From Coriolopsis trogii (lineage: Eukaryota > Basidiomycota > Agaricomycetes > Polyporales > Polyporaceae), in the NCBI GenBank assembly GCA_020543525.1, contig JAHYIO010000033.1, positions 930,001-994,000 of the forward strand: a stretch of DNA of 64,000 bases. Direction: 5' to 3'. Positions 33,858 through 44,007 of the stretch are shown in pieces. Under the pieces are notes generated by a model. It searched no databases. It saw nothing but the letters and a program-made list of their open reading frames with translations, and was not told the DNA's origin. The stretch's first letter is position 1; each line of letters starts with the position of its first letter. The position numbers were made by a program, and so were the translations under genes.

Positions 33858-35961
33858 TCAACGGTTGGACGAGGCAAAGACGACCCGACCGCGTCCATCC
33901 GTCACAATTTCCGCATCCCGCGCAGCGTCTACGCTAGAACCGACGGAAGGAAGAGACCTCTGGCGCATGAGCCTTCTGGACACACTACATTGCCTTTCCC
34001 GCTGGACGTCTTGCTGCAATGCTTCGTCGGCACTTTCCTCAGTGGTCGAAAGGTCCGAGGCTGGCTTGGAGGTAGGGATGATAGTGGCAGAAGAGGAGGC
34101 TGCGCGACCGCGACGCCCTTCTCGAGGCCTAGCGGAAGTGCTGCTCCAAACGACTCGGCCGCGACCGTCCGTCATGAAGGGTGGATCGGCATCCTGTACG
34201 ACGGTCTCTTGGCGCGCATCTATTTCAGCTGGGACAGCGGAGGAAAATAGGGTTGCTGAGAACATCGGGGTACCGGTGTCGACGGTTGCCTCTGCATGCT
34301 GCGGCTCCGCAGGTCGTCGTACAAGATCGTCGAAAGTCCATAAATGGTGACCTAAAGTCTCCGAGCCATGATCGGCGACAAATTGGCCACCTTGATGCTC
34401 TCCAGTCTCGACCTGTGACGAAGTGGAGGAACCAGGGGGCAGCGGACGCATGCTGTCGAGATAAGACGGAACGAACACCGGTGAAGTGGGATCGAGAGTA
34501 GCGCCAACCGATGACTGAGGAGAGCTGGTGACCCGCATGGAATATGGCAACAGAGAGATAGATGAATCACGAGTATTGTCGTCTTCTACAATCGGATTGG
34601 CGAGCACCCTTTCTGACCAATTATTCCATGGACTTCCTTCTTCCGATTGGTCAACGGTGGGCGGGTCAGGCAAAGCGGCGGGTTGGTCGTTCTCTTCTGC
34701 AGGATCGTTATCCAAGCGATACATGGGCGGCAGGGTGTCGGCACCAAAGACTGCCGCAACGCTCGAGAGCACGGCACGCTGCTGCAGGATGTGAACACAA
34801 TGACGACTTCCTAGATAAACAACTGTCGTACCATGTCCCGTGAGCTCATATGAGCGTTGTTGAACACCCGCGCGATCGTGCTCAACATAGCTTCGAATCC
34901 TCCTTCGTGATCAAGCCCTAGAGCGTCGAATGAGAACGCCTCTTCCCTATCTCTTCGAAAACGACGCTGCTGAGAAGGTAGTATGTAAGCAGCAGCCATA
35001 GAAGAGTCCCGTGAGATAGGCACCTCCATATAATACTCGATGCCGCGATCGAAGACGTATGGGGTCCCGTCCTCATTCTCGTGCTTGTAGAAGCAATCCC
35101 TCCCAAACGGACAGTATCGGTTGTCGATGCGTGACTTCTCGAAATACCTGGCACAACATCAGTATGCTAACTGCCGATGTGCAATACGATGCTAACCTGC
35201 ACTTGACCTTCGCCATACTGTTCTTGTACTTCTCTACAGTCTCAGCCTTCTTCGGGTCGCCTTCGGGATAGAATATGGTGGAGGGAGTCACGAAATGGGA
35301 GGAAGTGCGGCACATTGGGCATGTCTTGGTAGTCCCAGCCTCCACTATATCTGTCGACTTGCCTTCGGATTCGCGCCAGTTCTTGATGCACTGTGAAATA
35401 ACTATGACACAATCAATCATCCAGGCTTAGAGCGCATACACGTACCGATAGGCAGAAGATATGGCTGCATCCGTCTATGGAGGCCCATTCAGCGACACGC
35501 AAGACAAACAGAGCGTTGCAATGTTTGTATGACTGAACGTGGGACAGACGACAGGGAAGGGAGGAGATAGATGGGAATGAGATGTATGCACTCACCTAGC
35601 AAGCCATACTGCGTAGGCTTGTCATAACAGATCGAGCACGAATACTCTTCGCTCTCGTTGTCCTGTGACGTCTCCTGGAGACCCGACGTAGGCTGCTGAG
35701 GTGCAGCGTGTAAGAACCAGCAGCTATCGCCATGGCGGCACCATCCGGCTGCGTAGAACCTGCAAGTCTTGCTCTTGTCGTAGGGTGTCAGCCGTTCCGA
35801 CTGCCCGTGGAGGAACTTGCATTTATCTCCGGCATAGCATCCACGACTTGTGGTGCTAACTATAGGTGAGCCCGTTGCCACTGAATGAGGCAGCTTATTT
35901 ACTCACTAGTACCGGCAGATCCCTCGTGGCTTGGATGTAACAGGCCGATTGTTGTCGTCAT
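33858..35961 (-). CDS. Makorin-type CCCH/RING E3 ubiquitin ligase
   Basis: Putative RNA-binding E3 ligase. Domain order is CCCH (RGCYAGDKCKFLHG), CCCH (KTCRFYAAGWCRHGDSCWFL then H), RING (YSCSICYDKPTQYGLL, then GCSHIFCLSCIKNW and KTCPMCRTSSHF, interrupted by introns), CCCH (KCRYFEKSRIDNRYC then PFGRDCFYKH). This zinc-finger/RING/zinc-finger order defines makorins. A long acidic/Ser-rich C-terminal region (about 300 residues) follows with two copies of a TDGRGRVV motif (FMTDGRGRVVWSS and IVTDGRGRVVFAS). The first exon (35961 to about 35908) starts MTTTIGLLHPSHEG and splices in phase to the first zinc finger. About six exons. It lies head-to-head with HFI1. Confidence 0.9.
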
Positions 35962-36287
35962 TGTCGAGTGTTCTTCCGGTGGGGGCGACGATGCGACTAG
36001 ACATGCGTATGCAGCGGAGTGGACAAAGGATGGTGTCGGGAAAGACCCTTGAAGTGTTATATAGTTAGAAAAGGTAAGAGGATTGGTCTGACCCGCAGGA
36101 GCTGCAGCAGCCACCACTACAGTCAGCGTCAGAGTCAAGAGCCAGTGATATCGCGGTCACTCAGACTCGCTATTGACCCTTTCCTTACGTAAGCTGGTTT
36201 ACTGCCTGTCGTGGATGGTTGGAGGTAACAAACGCATCTGTGGCACTTACACTCGTACCGGAACCAACCCAGCGACCGAGGAATCTC
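35962..36287. promoter_or_regulatory. Shared makorin/HFI1 divergent promoter region
   Basis: 326 bp between head-to-head start codons. No specific motif was identified beyond pyrimidine-rich stretches. Confidence 0.5.
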
Positions 36288-37409
36288 ATGTCCCTCTCGT
36301 CGACCAGCACAATCAAGAGTCAGCTCACGACTGCATTAGGTCCGAAAGCTCCCCTCTATTTCCATGTCTTGAAGGAGTATCTCTCGGGCCACATCTCACG
36401 AAACGAATATGACGAGGAAGTGAAGACATATCTCGACACCAACTTTCTGCGTTCGTGCTACTCTTACATTGCTACTGGGTGTTCTTGACATATTGCCTGC
36501 ACAGAACAGCTGCATAATACACTCATAGTGTCATTGTTTGACATCTCCGCGCATCTCGCACCCATCCCCCTTCCGCCACCTGATATCGCGAAACCGCCCC
36601 CGCGTAAACGGCGGAGGACATTGCCTTATCAAGGCCCCGACCCCACAGAAATGACGAGCTTGCGGTCTGAGCGGCTGAAGAAATGGACGGTCGGGTTAGG
36701 AAGGCGGGAACGGGACAGGATACGGACCCTGGAGACAGTGGCTGCCAACGAAGCACCCCATCCTAAACCATGGACAGATGAGATAGCAGCTGAACGAGGT
36801 GTCCAACTATTGCTGGAACGTGGAGGTGAGCCTTGTAGATTGCCTTCATCCGTCACGCCCGTACAAACAGATGGAATCTGTACAGAACCTCCCGGGTCCA
36901 GGCTGGCTTTGAACCTCGCTTCTATGACCCGTGCACCGACCCTACAACACATATCAGATCGAATCAACCTCATTTCTGCACAACATAATCTTGGTACGCC
37001 GTCCAAAGACGTCGCGTCTCTGCTCATGCTCGCGTTCGAAGTACACGCTTCACTTCGCGTTATCTCCGCATAGTATTGACCATGTCCTCAGGCGAAATTG
37101 AAGCAACTCATCACTCAAGCACTATCCCTCACGTCTACATCACATGCCATCACATCCATCCGAGCGGCTGAACCACATTCACATAGCTATGTGCTTCCTG
37201 CGACCTCGTTTGACAGTCTCTTCACAGTATCCCCGGCCGTCTTGCCGAACAAGTCGGCGGCCGCCATGCGTCTTGCCTGTGGAGAGAACGAGCCATCCGA
37301 AGATGACTTTGCTACGAAGGATACGGACACGAAGGACACTCGTTGGCAGCTTTTCGCATTGCTCGGCGAGAGGAGTACGGTCAAAGAGGCATTACGGACA
37401 CTGCACTAG
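36288..37409 (+). CDS. HFI1: SAGA core subunit Hfi1/Ada1 (TADA1)
   Basis: Histone-fold subunit of the SAGA core that pairs with Taf12. Exons 36288-36450, 36505-36825, 36871-37040 and 37092-37409 (introns of 54, 45 and 51 bp) give 323 residues. The N-terminal SAGA-Tad1 block is IKSQLTTALGPKAPLYFHVL, KEYLSGHISRNEYDEEVKTY and LHNTLIVSLFDISAHL. A basic patch PPRKRRR is a possible nuclear signal. The later histone-fold-like region reads TLQHISDRINLISAQHNLG and LAFEAKLKQLITQALSLT. The first donor is GTTCGT, a weak but usable site; the spliced frame is required for the conserved LHNTLI segment. Assigned by family blocks. Confidence 0.85.
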
Positions 37410-37722
37410 GCATCGATCTGTGCCACTTTGTCCGGCATGACCTGTGTACGTTCCACATGTACACCTCTATGACCTACATCATGTCACGTACCTTGCTCGA
37501 GATAACTCCTCCGTATCATATGTACTATCAAGTATGCGGGTTCGCCGGGCCGTCACGTCGTCATCGATATCTAGTTAGGTACCGTATACTGGGCTCGAAG
37601 TTTCTGCTGACGGAGACAGCTCCGTATCGTATATATAAATGGCACTGATCGTGGCTGGAACCTTGAAATAGTCTTCCGGATCCCCTCATTCTACACAGTA
37701 ACAGTCCCATACCTGAAACACC
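37410..37722. other. Intergenic, plus-strand tandem genes
   Basis: 313 bp between the HFI1 stop and the start of the Gfo/Idh gene. A TATATAAA box at about 37630-37637 lies about 86-93 bp before the latter's ATG. Confidence 0.6.
37630..37637 (+). promoter_or_regulatory. TATA box of the Gfo/Idh gene
   Basis: TATATAAA on the plus strand, at a suitable distance upstream of the ATG at 37723 (about 90 bp, allowing a ~60 bp leader). Position and sequence are consistent with a canonical TATA element. Confidence 0.5.
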
Positions 37723-39271
37723 ATGTCCGCGAATCAGACATTCGTCCTGCGATGGGGTATCGTCTCTACTGGAAAGATCGCTTTGTCCTTCGTGAAGGTA
37801 CCGGCTACATCTAAGTCTCATACATACACAGGCTGACCAGCTATCGATCTCTTCAGGACCTATTGGTGGACCCCACAACGTAGATTTGACCCTTGTGCCG
37901 GATGTCCCGACCGAGACCACTGATCTGCCATCTCACAGTCGCAACACCACGGATGTGTCTCACAAAATCATCGCAGTGGGTTCTCGTAGCACTGAAAGTG
38001 CACAGAAGTTTATCGATGAGCACATCAACGGTGACAAGAACGTAAAGGCGTATGGCAGCTACGCTGCTCTCTTCGCGGATAAGGTGAGAGACATCCAAGA
38101 TTCCATATGCATGGCTCACCATGCAGTCTTCCACATACTCAGGACGTCGATGCCGTATACATTGGTGTGTGTCCAAGCGGGAGCTATGGGCAGCGCGTAC
38201 ACTGAGCGTTCGCGACATATCATAGGGACTCCCCACACTCTTCACTATGAGAATGCGCTCGACGCCCTGAATGCCGGAAAACACGTCCTCTGCGAGAAGG
38301 CAACGACGTCCAATGCGGCGGAGCTCAAGGTTTTGCTCAAACTCGCGAAAGAGAAGAAGCTGTTCTTCATGGAGGCGCTGTGGACACGCTTCCACCCGCT
38401 CACGCTCGAACTCAAGCGTATCGCAGAAGAGGGCGCACTTGGGGATCCCGTCGTCGTCCACGCAGACTTGTCGCACGACTTCAAGACCGAAGGTGAGATC
38501 GGAGAATACCTTACGGATTGTGGGCTGACAGAACGGTGTACGTAGACCTTCCCTTGACCCATCGTATGCTTGATCCGAAGCTTGGCGGCGGTGCTTTGTT
38601 GGATCTGTAAGGCACTTCATTGTTAAGGTGTATTGCGGAGGCTGATGGACCCCAAGCGGCCCTTATCCCATGTTCTGGGTACGTCTGTGACAGCGCTGCT
38701 ACCTCTACAGCCTCTGACGAAACTTCACAGTGCATGCTGGCTCTCTACGAGCATCCCTCCAACAAGGGCGCCCGCCCCACAAACGTGTCCGGCTCCATCT
38801 TGAAGTCCACGATCACAGACGCGGACGCATGCACCAGCTGGACGGTGACCTTCAGCGAGCACCTGCAAGCACAAGCGGTTCTTACCTGCAGCATGACCGT
38901 CAACAGCGGACCGATTGGTGCGGTCATCCGCTATAAGAAGGGCACAATTACGGTGCCACAGCCGATCTACCGCCCGCCGTCGTTCACTGTGAACTACTCC
39001 GATAAGCCTGATGAGGTCGTGACGAAGTCGTTCAGTTATGAAGGCGGGGGATGGCACTTTGAAGCCGATGAAGTCGCGCGATGCATCCGGGACGGGAAGC
39101 TCGAGAGCGACTTGTGGGGACATGAGAAGAGCATTATCATGATGGAGACGTTTGATGAGGTGAGTAACGTGGCCTCACTGCGGGCAGCATGCTTACGGAG
39201 TCCGACAGGTTCGTCGGCAAGGCAAGTACGTCCTGCCCGAAGGAGTAGAGAAGGTGGATCGAGTCCAATAA
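37723..39271 (+). CDS. Gfo/Idh/MocA oxidoreductase (dihydrodiol/D-xylose dehydrogenase-like)
   Basis: NAD(P)-dependent dehydrogenase of the dimeric dihydrodiol dehydrogenase/D-xylose 1-dehydrogenase type. Nine exons (37723-37797, 37857-37879, 37939-38083, 38143-38164, 38226-38492, 38546-38606, 38657-38678, 38731-39159, 39209-39271) sum to 368 residues; two exons are only 22 nt and one is 23 nt. The N-terminal Rossmann fold is LRWGIVSTGKIALSFVKDLL, then HKIIAVGSRSTESAQKF, DVDAVYIGTPHTLHYENAL, GKHVLCEKATT (catalytic Lys motif EKxxT) and FFMEALWTRFHPL. The C-terminal sheet is LTHRMLDPKLGGGALLDLGP, YEGGGWHFEADEVARCIRDG and ESIIMMETFDE-like text. Cytosolic; xylose or dihydrodiols are possible substrates. 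Confidence 0.92.
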
Positions 39272-39806
39272 GGACAATATATTGCAACAAGAGATACGAA
39301 CAAGGTAAACCCCTTCGAGAAACATATCGTTCAACAACATTTGTATGTCCTGTTGAATATGGCTATGTCAGTACATTGCTGAATACGAGTTCGAACGATG
39401 ACGGAGAGTTGGAAAAGTTCAGAAGTAGCGGGCTAGTCGCCAAAGCGAGTCGCCCGAAGGTAGCTGAGATAGATTTCTGCAATGCAGGACGAGCCTGCTA
39501 AAGCCAAATGCCTCAAACATCATAACCAAGAGGAAGAGATAGAGAGAATTTAACACAGCTCAAGGACTCACACTATGTAGGCGATGGTCTGTTGCAGGAT
39601 GGTGGTGGGAGGAGTGCAAGAGGGTATACGAGATGAAAAGTTCTTCGGTCGGCAATTATACCATAGAGCGGCAATGGGAGCGCGCGCTTGGAGCTGCTTA
39701 GACGCCACTGCTACTTACAACAGTCAACTCGACTCTGACTTGACTCTGACTGTCACTGGCTCACCGCTCTATACTGCTTCACATTCTTCCAACGACTGTG
39801 TGAAAC
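39272..39806. other. Intergenic, TAF10 promoter side
   Basis: 535 bp between two plus-strand genes. About 39720-39755 has repeats of TCAACTCGACTCTGACT-like units (GACTCTGACT twice) just upstream of the TAF10 start. No gene is seen. Confidence 0.5.
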
Positions 39807-40508
39807 ATGTCTACGCCCTACCAAGATCAATCACAGAGTACTGGATACTATGCAGCAACTCCGACTCCCTCAGCACCTTCACCGCACCCTCAATCCACTC
39901 CGGAACTCGCGCAACCAGGGCCGAGCACATCTCAGCCTTCGCGACCGGCCACAGCCCAGACAGCTGAAGAGGCACGAAAGGATAGGACACTGGCAGAGTT
40001 TCTGTTGATGCTTGATGATTATGAGCCGTTGGTGAGTACAGGCGTTCGTGTGACGTGCTCTTTGTGGCCCGTGTTAACCATAGTGGACTCAGATACCCAA
40101 CGAGGTCACAGAGTACTATCTCCAGCGAGTAGGCTTTGATTGCGAGGATGTTAGACTGTGAGTTCTTGCTGCACCTATACAGAGCGGAGCGCATTCAAGC
40201 GAATATGGGTCCGTCTCTACGCGTAACAGCAAACGTCTCCTATCCTTGGCCGCACAGAAGTTCGTCTCTGACATTGCCGCGGATGCGTATCAGCACGCGC
40301 GCATACGCGCCAATGCTGCCGGAGGACGATCGCGGGCACAACCAGCTGGAACTGCGTCAGCAAGAGTGCGTAACTCGGTCGTGTTTTCACATTCCTCCTC
40401 TGATTACACTCTCAGGACAAGACGAAGACCACACTTACCATGGATGACCTCAGCGCTGCTCTGGCGGAGTACGGCATCAACTCGCGCAAGCCCGAGTTCT
40501 ATATGTAA
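39807..40508 (+). CDS. TAF10: Transcription initiation factor TFIID/SAGA subunit 10
   Basis: Histone-fold protein shared by TFIID and SAGA; pairs with Taf3, Taf8 or Spt7. Exons 39807-40031, 40093-40157, 40230-40365 and 40416-40508 (introns of 61, 72 and 50 bp) give 172 residues. A Ser/Pro/Gln-rich leader (~55 residues) precedes the conserved TAF10 domain: LAEFLLMLDDYEPLIPNEVT, EYYLQRVGFDCEDVRLKRLL, SLAAQKFVSDIAADAYQHAR, then DKTKTTLTMDDLSAALAEYG at the end (INSRKPEFYM). The small exons and phases are fixed by the conserved protein. Confidence 0.97.
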
Positions 40509-42379
40509 CATATTCATGACAAGGACTTTGGTATCCCATCGCCGTTCGGACGACTCACCTGTACACTATACTCGTATTGCTATCAATGTTATTCAGTCTC
40601 CCTGTGATGAAATCGAGTCCGTGTTTGGCCATTCCACATGCTGTCCCACGGTGTGAAGGTAACGGTGTCGCTCCTAGTATACCATTGATCGTTTGAGAAC
40701 TGACTGGGGAGGGTTTCGTAGGTCGTATGTGTCTACACTGTGAGACAGATGCCATTCCCAGGACTTCGCTGAAGCAGTGGGCTCATTGTCTCCTAGTACG
40801 CCTCAGTACGTATTGATACTGACAATTCGGTGACTCATACGTCCGGCATACCTAGGTATACGGCATGACTCCTGCCAAGAGCATATCATCTATGAGTGGC
40901 TGTAAAACTCACACCTTATCGCGGTTTTTGTTGGTGGCTCAGACGAGACTCAGCGCGCAGGAGACGCATGGTCGGCTGAAGATGTCGGCTGGCCTCCGCA
41001 CTACCGGTACCTATATACATAGGGTCGCAGACGAAGAGAACGCGGAAGACCTGAAGTAACATCTCACATTTCATGCTTATCGTTAGACGACCCGCAGGAG
41101 TCTCTTGCCGCAACTTGTGCCCCGAACCGCCAATATGATGGTGTTTCATAGGATGGTGAGACCACCCCGGTCATCTTTATCAACCTAGACGCACCGGACG
41201 CGTCGGAATTCTATTTCATGTTTCGCAGGGATATCCTCACCCGCGAGCGGTCGGGCTGCATGCTGCGACGGTGCTCATGCCCGTCAGGATTCTCGCAACG
41301 CCAAAGGTCAATGTCGTGCCCTCTTGCCACCACACTGATATGTGCGCTCCGTCTGTCTTGACAGTATCCCAGCGTTTGTACGACATCGGTCAAACTACGA
41401 ATCTGATGGTTTGTGCTCTCGTCGTTGACCGGGAGATCGAAGACACGGTACGCCTCGGGTTGCCGCAGGTGGCGTTGGCTCTGCATAACAGACGCATCGC
41501 GCCGAGAAATTCAAGGTCAGCGACAGACTTCTTAGTCACGGTCGATTGTTCTCACCTCGATGTAGGGACCAATGGGTGAATAGTCCTCTTTCGTCTGCGG
41601 CAAGAGAAAGATGGTGGAGTACATCACCACCCCCAAACAGGGAATGGAACGATCAGACACCATGTCAATGTTCCGCACTGCGTGCGCTGAGCCACCGCAT
41701 TCCCACTCGGTGTCATGGCTGACACGGGATATCAATCCGCGCCTTGTCACGTCCGGCACCGCCCATGTGCGTCAAGAACATAGGTGAGCAAAGCGCTTCA
41801 CTCATGTCGGACATTTGTGCCGCCTATCTAACGACATGACCATGTATGGGAACAGGTACTCCACGCAAACGCCATGGAGTGTATCCGAACTACGTTCAAG
41901 TCGGAACTATACACAGGCTTCACCGGTGGCTGCCTGCGCTCTGTGGCACAATGAGGCGGTTAATCGTCAGGGTGTATCGGCCTCCGTACGAGCAATTTGT
42001 CATCTGCCCGTAGAATGAGGTTCGTCTTTGCCTATCTCTGCCTTTTAGGGCCTCAACGTGGTAACTCAGAGCAGCGTCAACCACTTCTGCTGCCTGCGGC
42101 TCAGTAAGAGACGCAGCGCCACTTTCACTGGCTGGAAGCCTTCCGCCGAACTTGGTTTAGCCCGGATGCGCCTGTGGTTGGTCTTCCCACAACCCTTGGC
42201 CCTCTCGCGGTACTCAACCCCGCTGGAGAGCAAGAATCAGCCCATGCTCCTATATGTTAGCTGCGGCGTGGTACGGATATGCTGATTCACGGGGCTCCTC
42301 GGTGTCTCCGCCCACACTAGATGAGCCCCACTACTAGCGCTGCTGGCTGTCTATATAACGGTGTGTATGTACGTCGTGG
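40509..42379. other. Unresolved 1.9 kb interval with decayed coding-like stretches
   Basis: No intact gene is recognised. Plus strand 41090-41260 reads VIFINLDAPDASEFYFMF with a stop just upstream. Minus strand 41759-41532 reads DMVSDRSIPCLGVVMYSTIF then LPQTKEDYSPIGPYIE followed by a GTGAGA donor, with a second open stretch at 41486-41211 (YRVFDLPVNDES). These look protein-like but cannot both be genes, and I could not complete either. The interval may hold a lineage-specific gene or a pseudogene. No transposon ends were found. Confidence 0.4.
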
Positions 42380-43713
42380 ATGAAGCAGCGACTCATTCCG
42401 CACTCACTCGCCATGACCGCAGCCGTTCCAGTCCAGCAAAAGAACAAGCCCGGAATGTGGGCTAACATCTCGCCATATATCCGCTTGACTCGTATCCACA
42501 AATTCCCAGCAGGCTCCAACGTCGTCTTCTGGCCGTACGGTATGTACCGCGAACGCAACGGTTGTGAGCACCTCGCTGACGTTCGTTCCGTGTAGCATGG
42601 GGAGTCATTATCGGTGCACGTCTACTGGGCCTTTCACTTGAACAAGTTGGGACCGTACTAGGCGTTTGCCTATTGGGCAGCACCCTGCGTCACAACTACG
42701 CCTGTATATGGAATGACATATGCGACCGTGACTTTGATAAGCAAGTCGGTACGACGAATCACTCTCTACCCAGGCTGAATATCGTCTCATACCTCTGTCT
42801 TGTTTTTTCTTTCTCAGAAAGGTCAAAGAGTCGGCCGCTGGCAAGTGGTGAAGTGTCTATGACAGGCGCAGTCACGTTGCTGGTCGCACATGCTGCGATC
42901 TGCTACGGACTCATGAGTCTTGCCGGCCCAGAAGGGTATGTCAAACTGCGCTGGTTCCATATCATCAGTTCCCCGTTGAAACCCCATCCTCAGCACAAAA
43001 GTCGGCCTCGTTGGCATGCTCATTTTGGACCCGATATATCCCCTCACGAAAAGGGTCACCCATTGGCCACAGGCGATCTTGGGTACGCGTGGGTCCAAAC
43101 CGAACGCGACGTAATTGTGCTGATATACGAGCGATGCAGGGCTCGACATCACATGGGGCCTTCCGACCGCTTGGATCGCCTTACTTGGTTACAACGGGAT
43201 GGATGCCCTCGGCGCACTATATATCGGCGGCGTGTGGTGAGTGTTTTCTCTTCTCTTCTCAACACCACGAGTTTTGTTCTGATGGCATTGACAGCTGGGC
43301 CATCTACTATGATACAATATACGCATGTCAGGACCGTCGTGACGACTTGAAAGCGGGTGTGAAGTCTACGGCGGTCCTATTTGGTGATAGCGTGCGGCCG
43401 ATTCTCGCGGCGTTCGCGGCGGCTTTCGTTCTCGCGCTCTTCTACGTCGGCCAGGCTACGCAAGCGGGGATTCTGTACTACGCAATCACCGTTGCAGGGG
43501 GCGCGTTGTGCTTCGCCTGGCAATTGATGACGATAGATTTCGACAAGGGCGCGGACTGCTGGGGCGGTTTCCAGGCGAGTGACCTATGTATCTCACGTCG
43601 ATGCAAGCTAACTTCGAAGTGTACAGGCCAACGGGAACTCGATTGGTTTTGTTTTGTTTGGCGGGATGATGGCGGATTATTTGATGACCCTCAAAGGGGC
43701 ATACGCTGCGTGA
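42380..43713 (+). CDS. UbiA-family prenyltransferase (COQ2-like)
   Basis: Integral membrane aromatic prenyltransferase; the family includes Coq2 (ubiquinone) and meroterpenoid enzymes. Exons 42380-42539, 42596-42748, 42818-42935, 42994-43082, 43140-43236, 43295-43574 and 43627-43713 give 327 residues. The first Asp-rich motif is NDICDRDFDKQVERSKSRPL (NDxxDxxxD) and the second YDTIYACQDRRDDLKAGVKS. Hydrophobic segments between them fit 8-9 helices (WGVIIGARLLGLSL, AVTLLVAHAAICYGLM, VGLVGMLILDPIYPL, ILAAFAAAFVLALFYVG). The N terminus is short and lacks a clear mitochondrial presequence, so a non-Coq2 role (terpenoid or quinone side pathway) is possible. The last intron (43575-43626) has a GC donor (CAG|GCGAGT). 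Confidence 0.9.
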
Positions 43714-44007
43714 CAAGTTCGGTTGCGCCGTTCATCCAGCTTGGTCGGATTGAGGCCTGTCATCTGCCAAATCATTAGAGCAGTATACAACATTAGCATT
43801 ATATCGTAAACAATTTCTCGATCTTTCATTCCAACGGTGATAAGTGATGGCTGCGAAGTGGAATGAGGCCGCGGCGCCGATTGGCAGACCGACACACGCT
43901 GCACGTTGGGCGCTTGCAAGCGGGCGGAGTTTGCTCTCAACCACCACTCGCTTGCCTCAGAATCACCGTTTCTACGCCGACTTGTGCAGCCTCTCTCACC
44001 TCACCAC
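43714..44007. other. Intergenic, tandem plus-strand genes
   Basis: 294 bp between the UbiA stop and the glycosyltransferase ATG; probably holds the glycosyltransferase promoter. Confidence 0.5.

Noticed and set aside
41271..41579. Plus-strand 102-codon frame
   Set aside because: It has no family resemblance and overlaps a minus-strand frame of equal quality; neither is reported as a gene.
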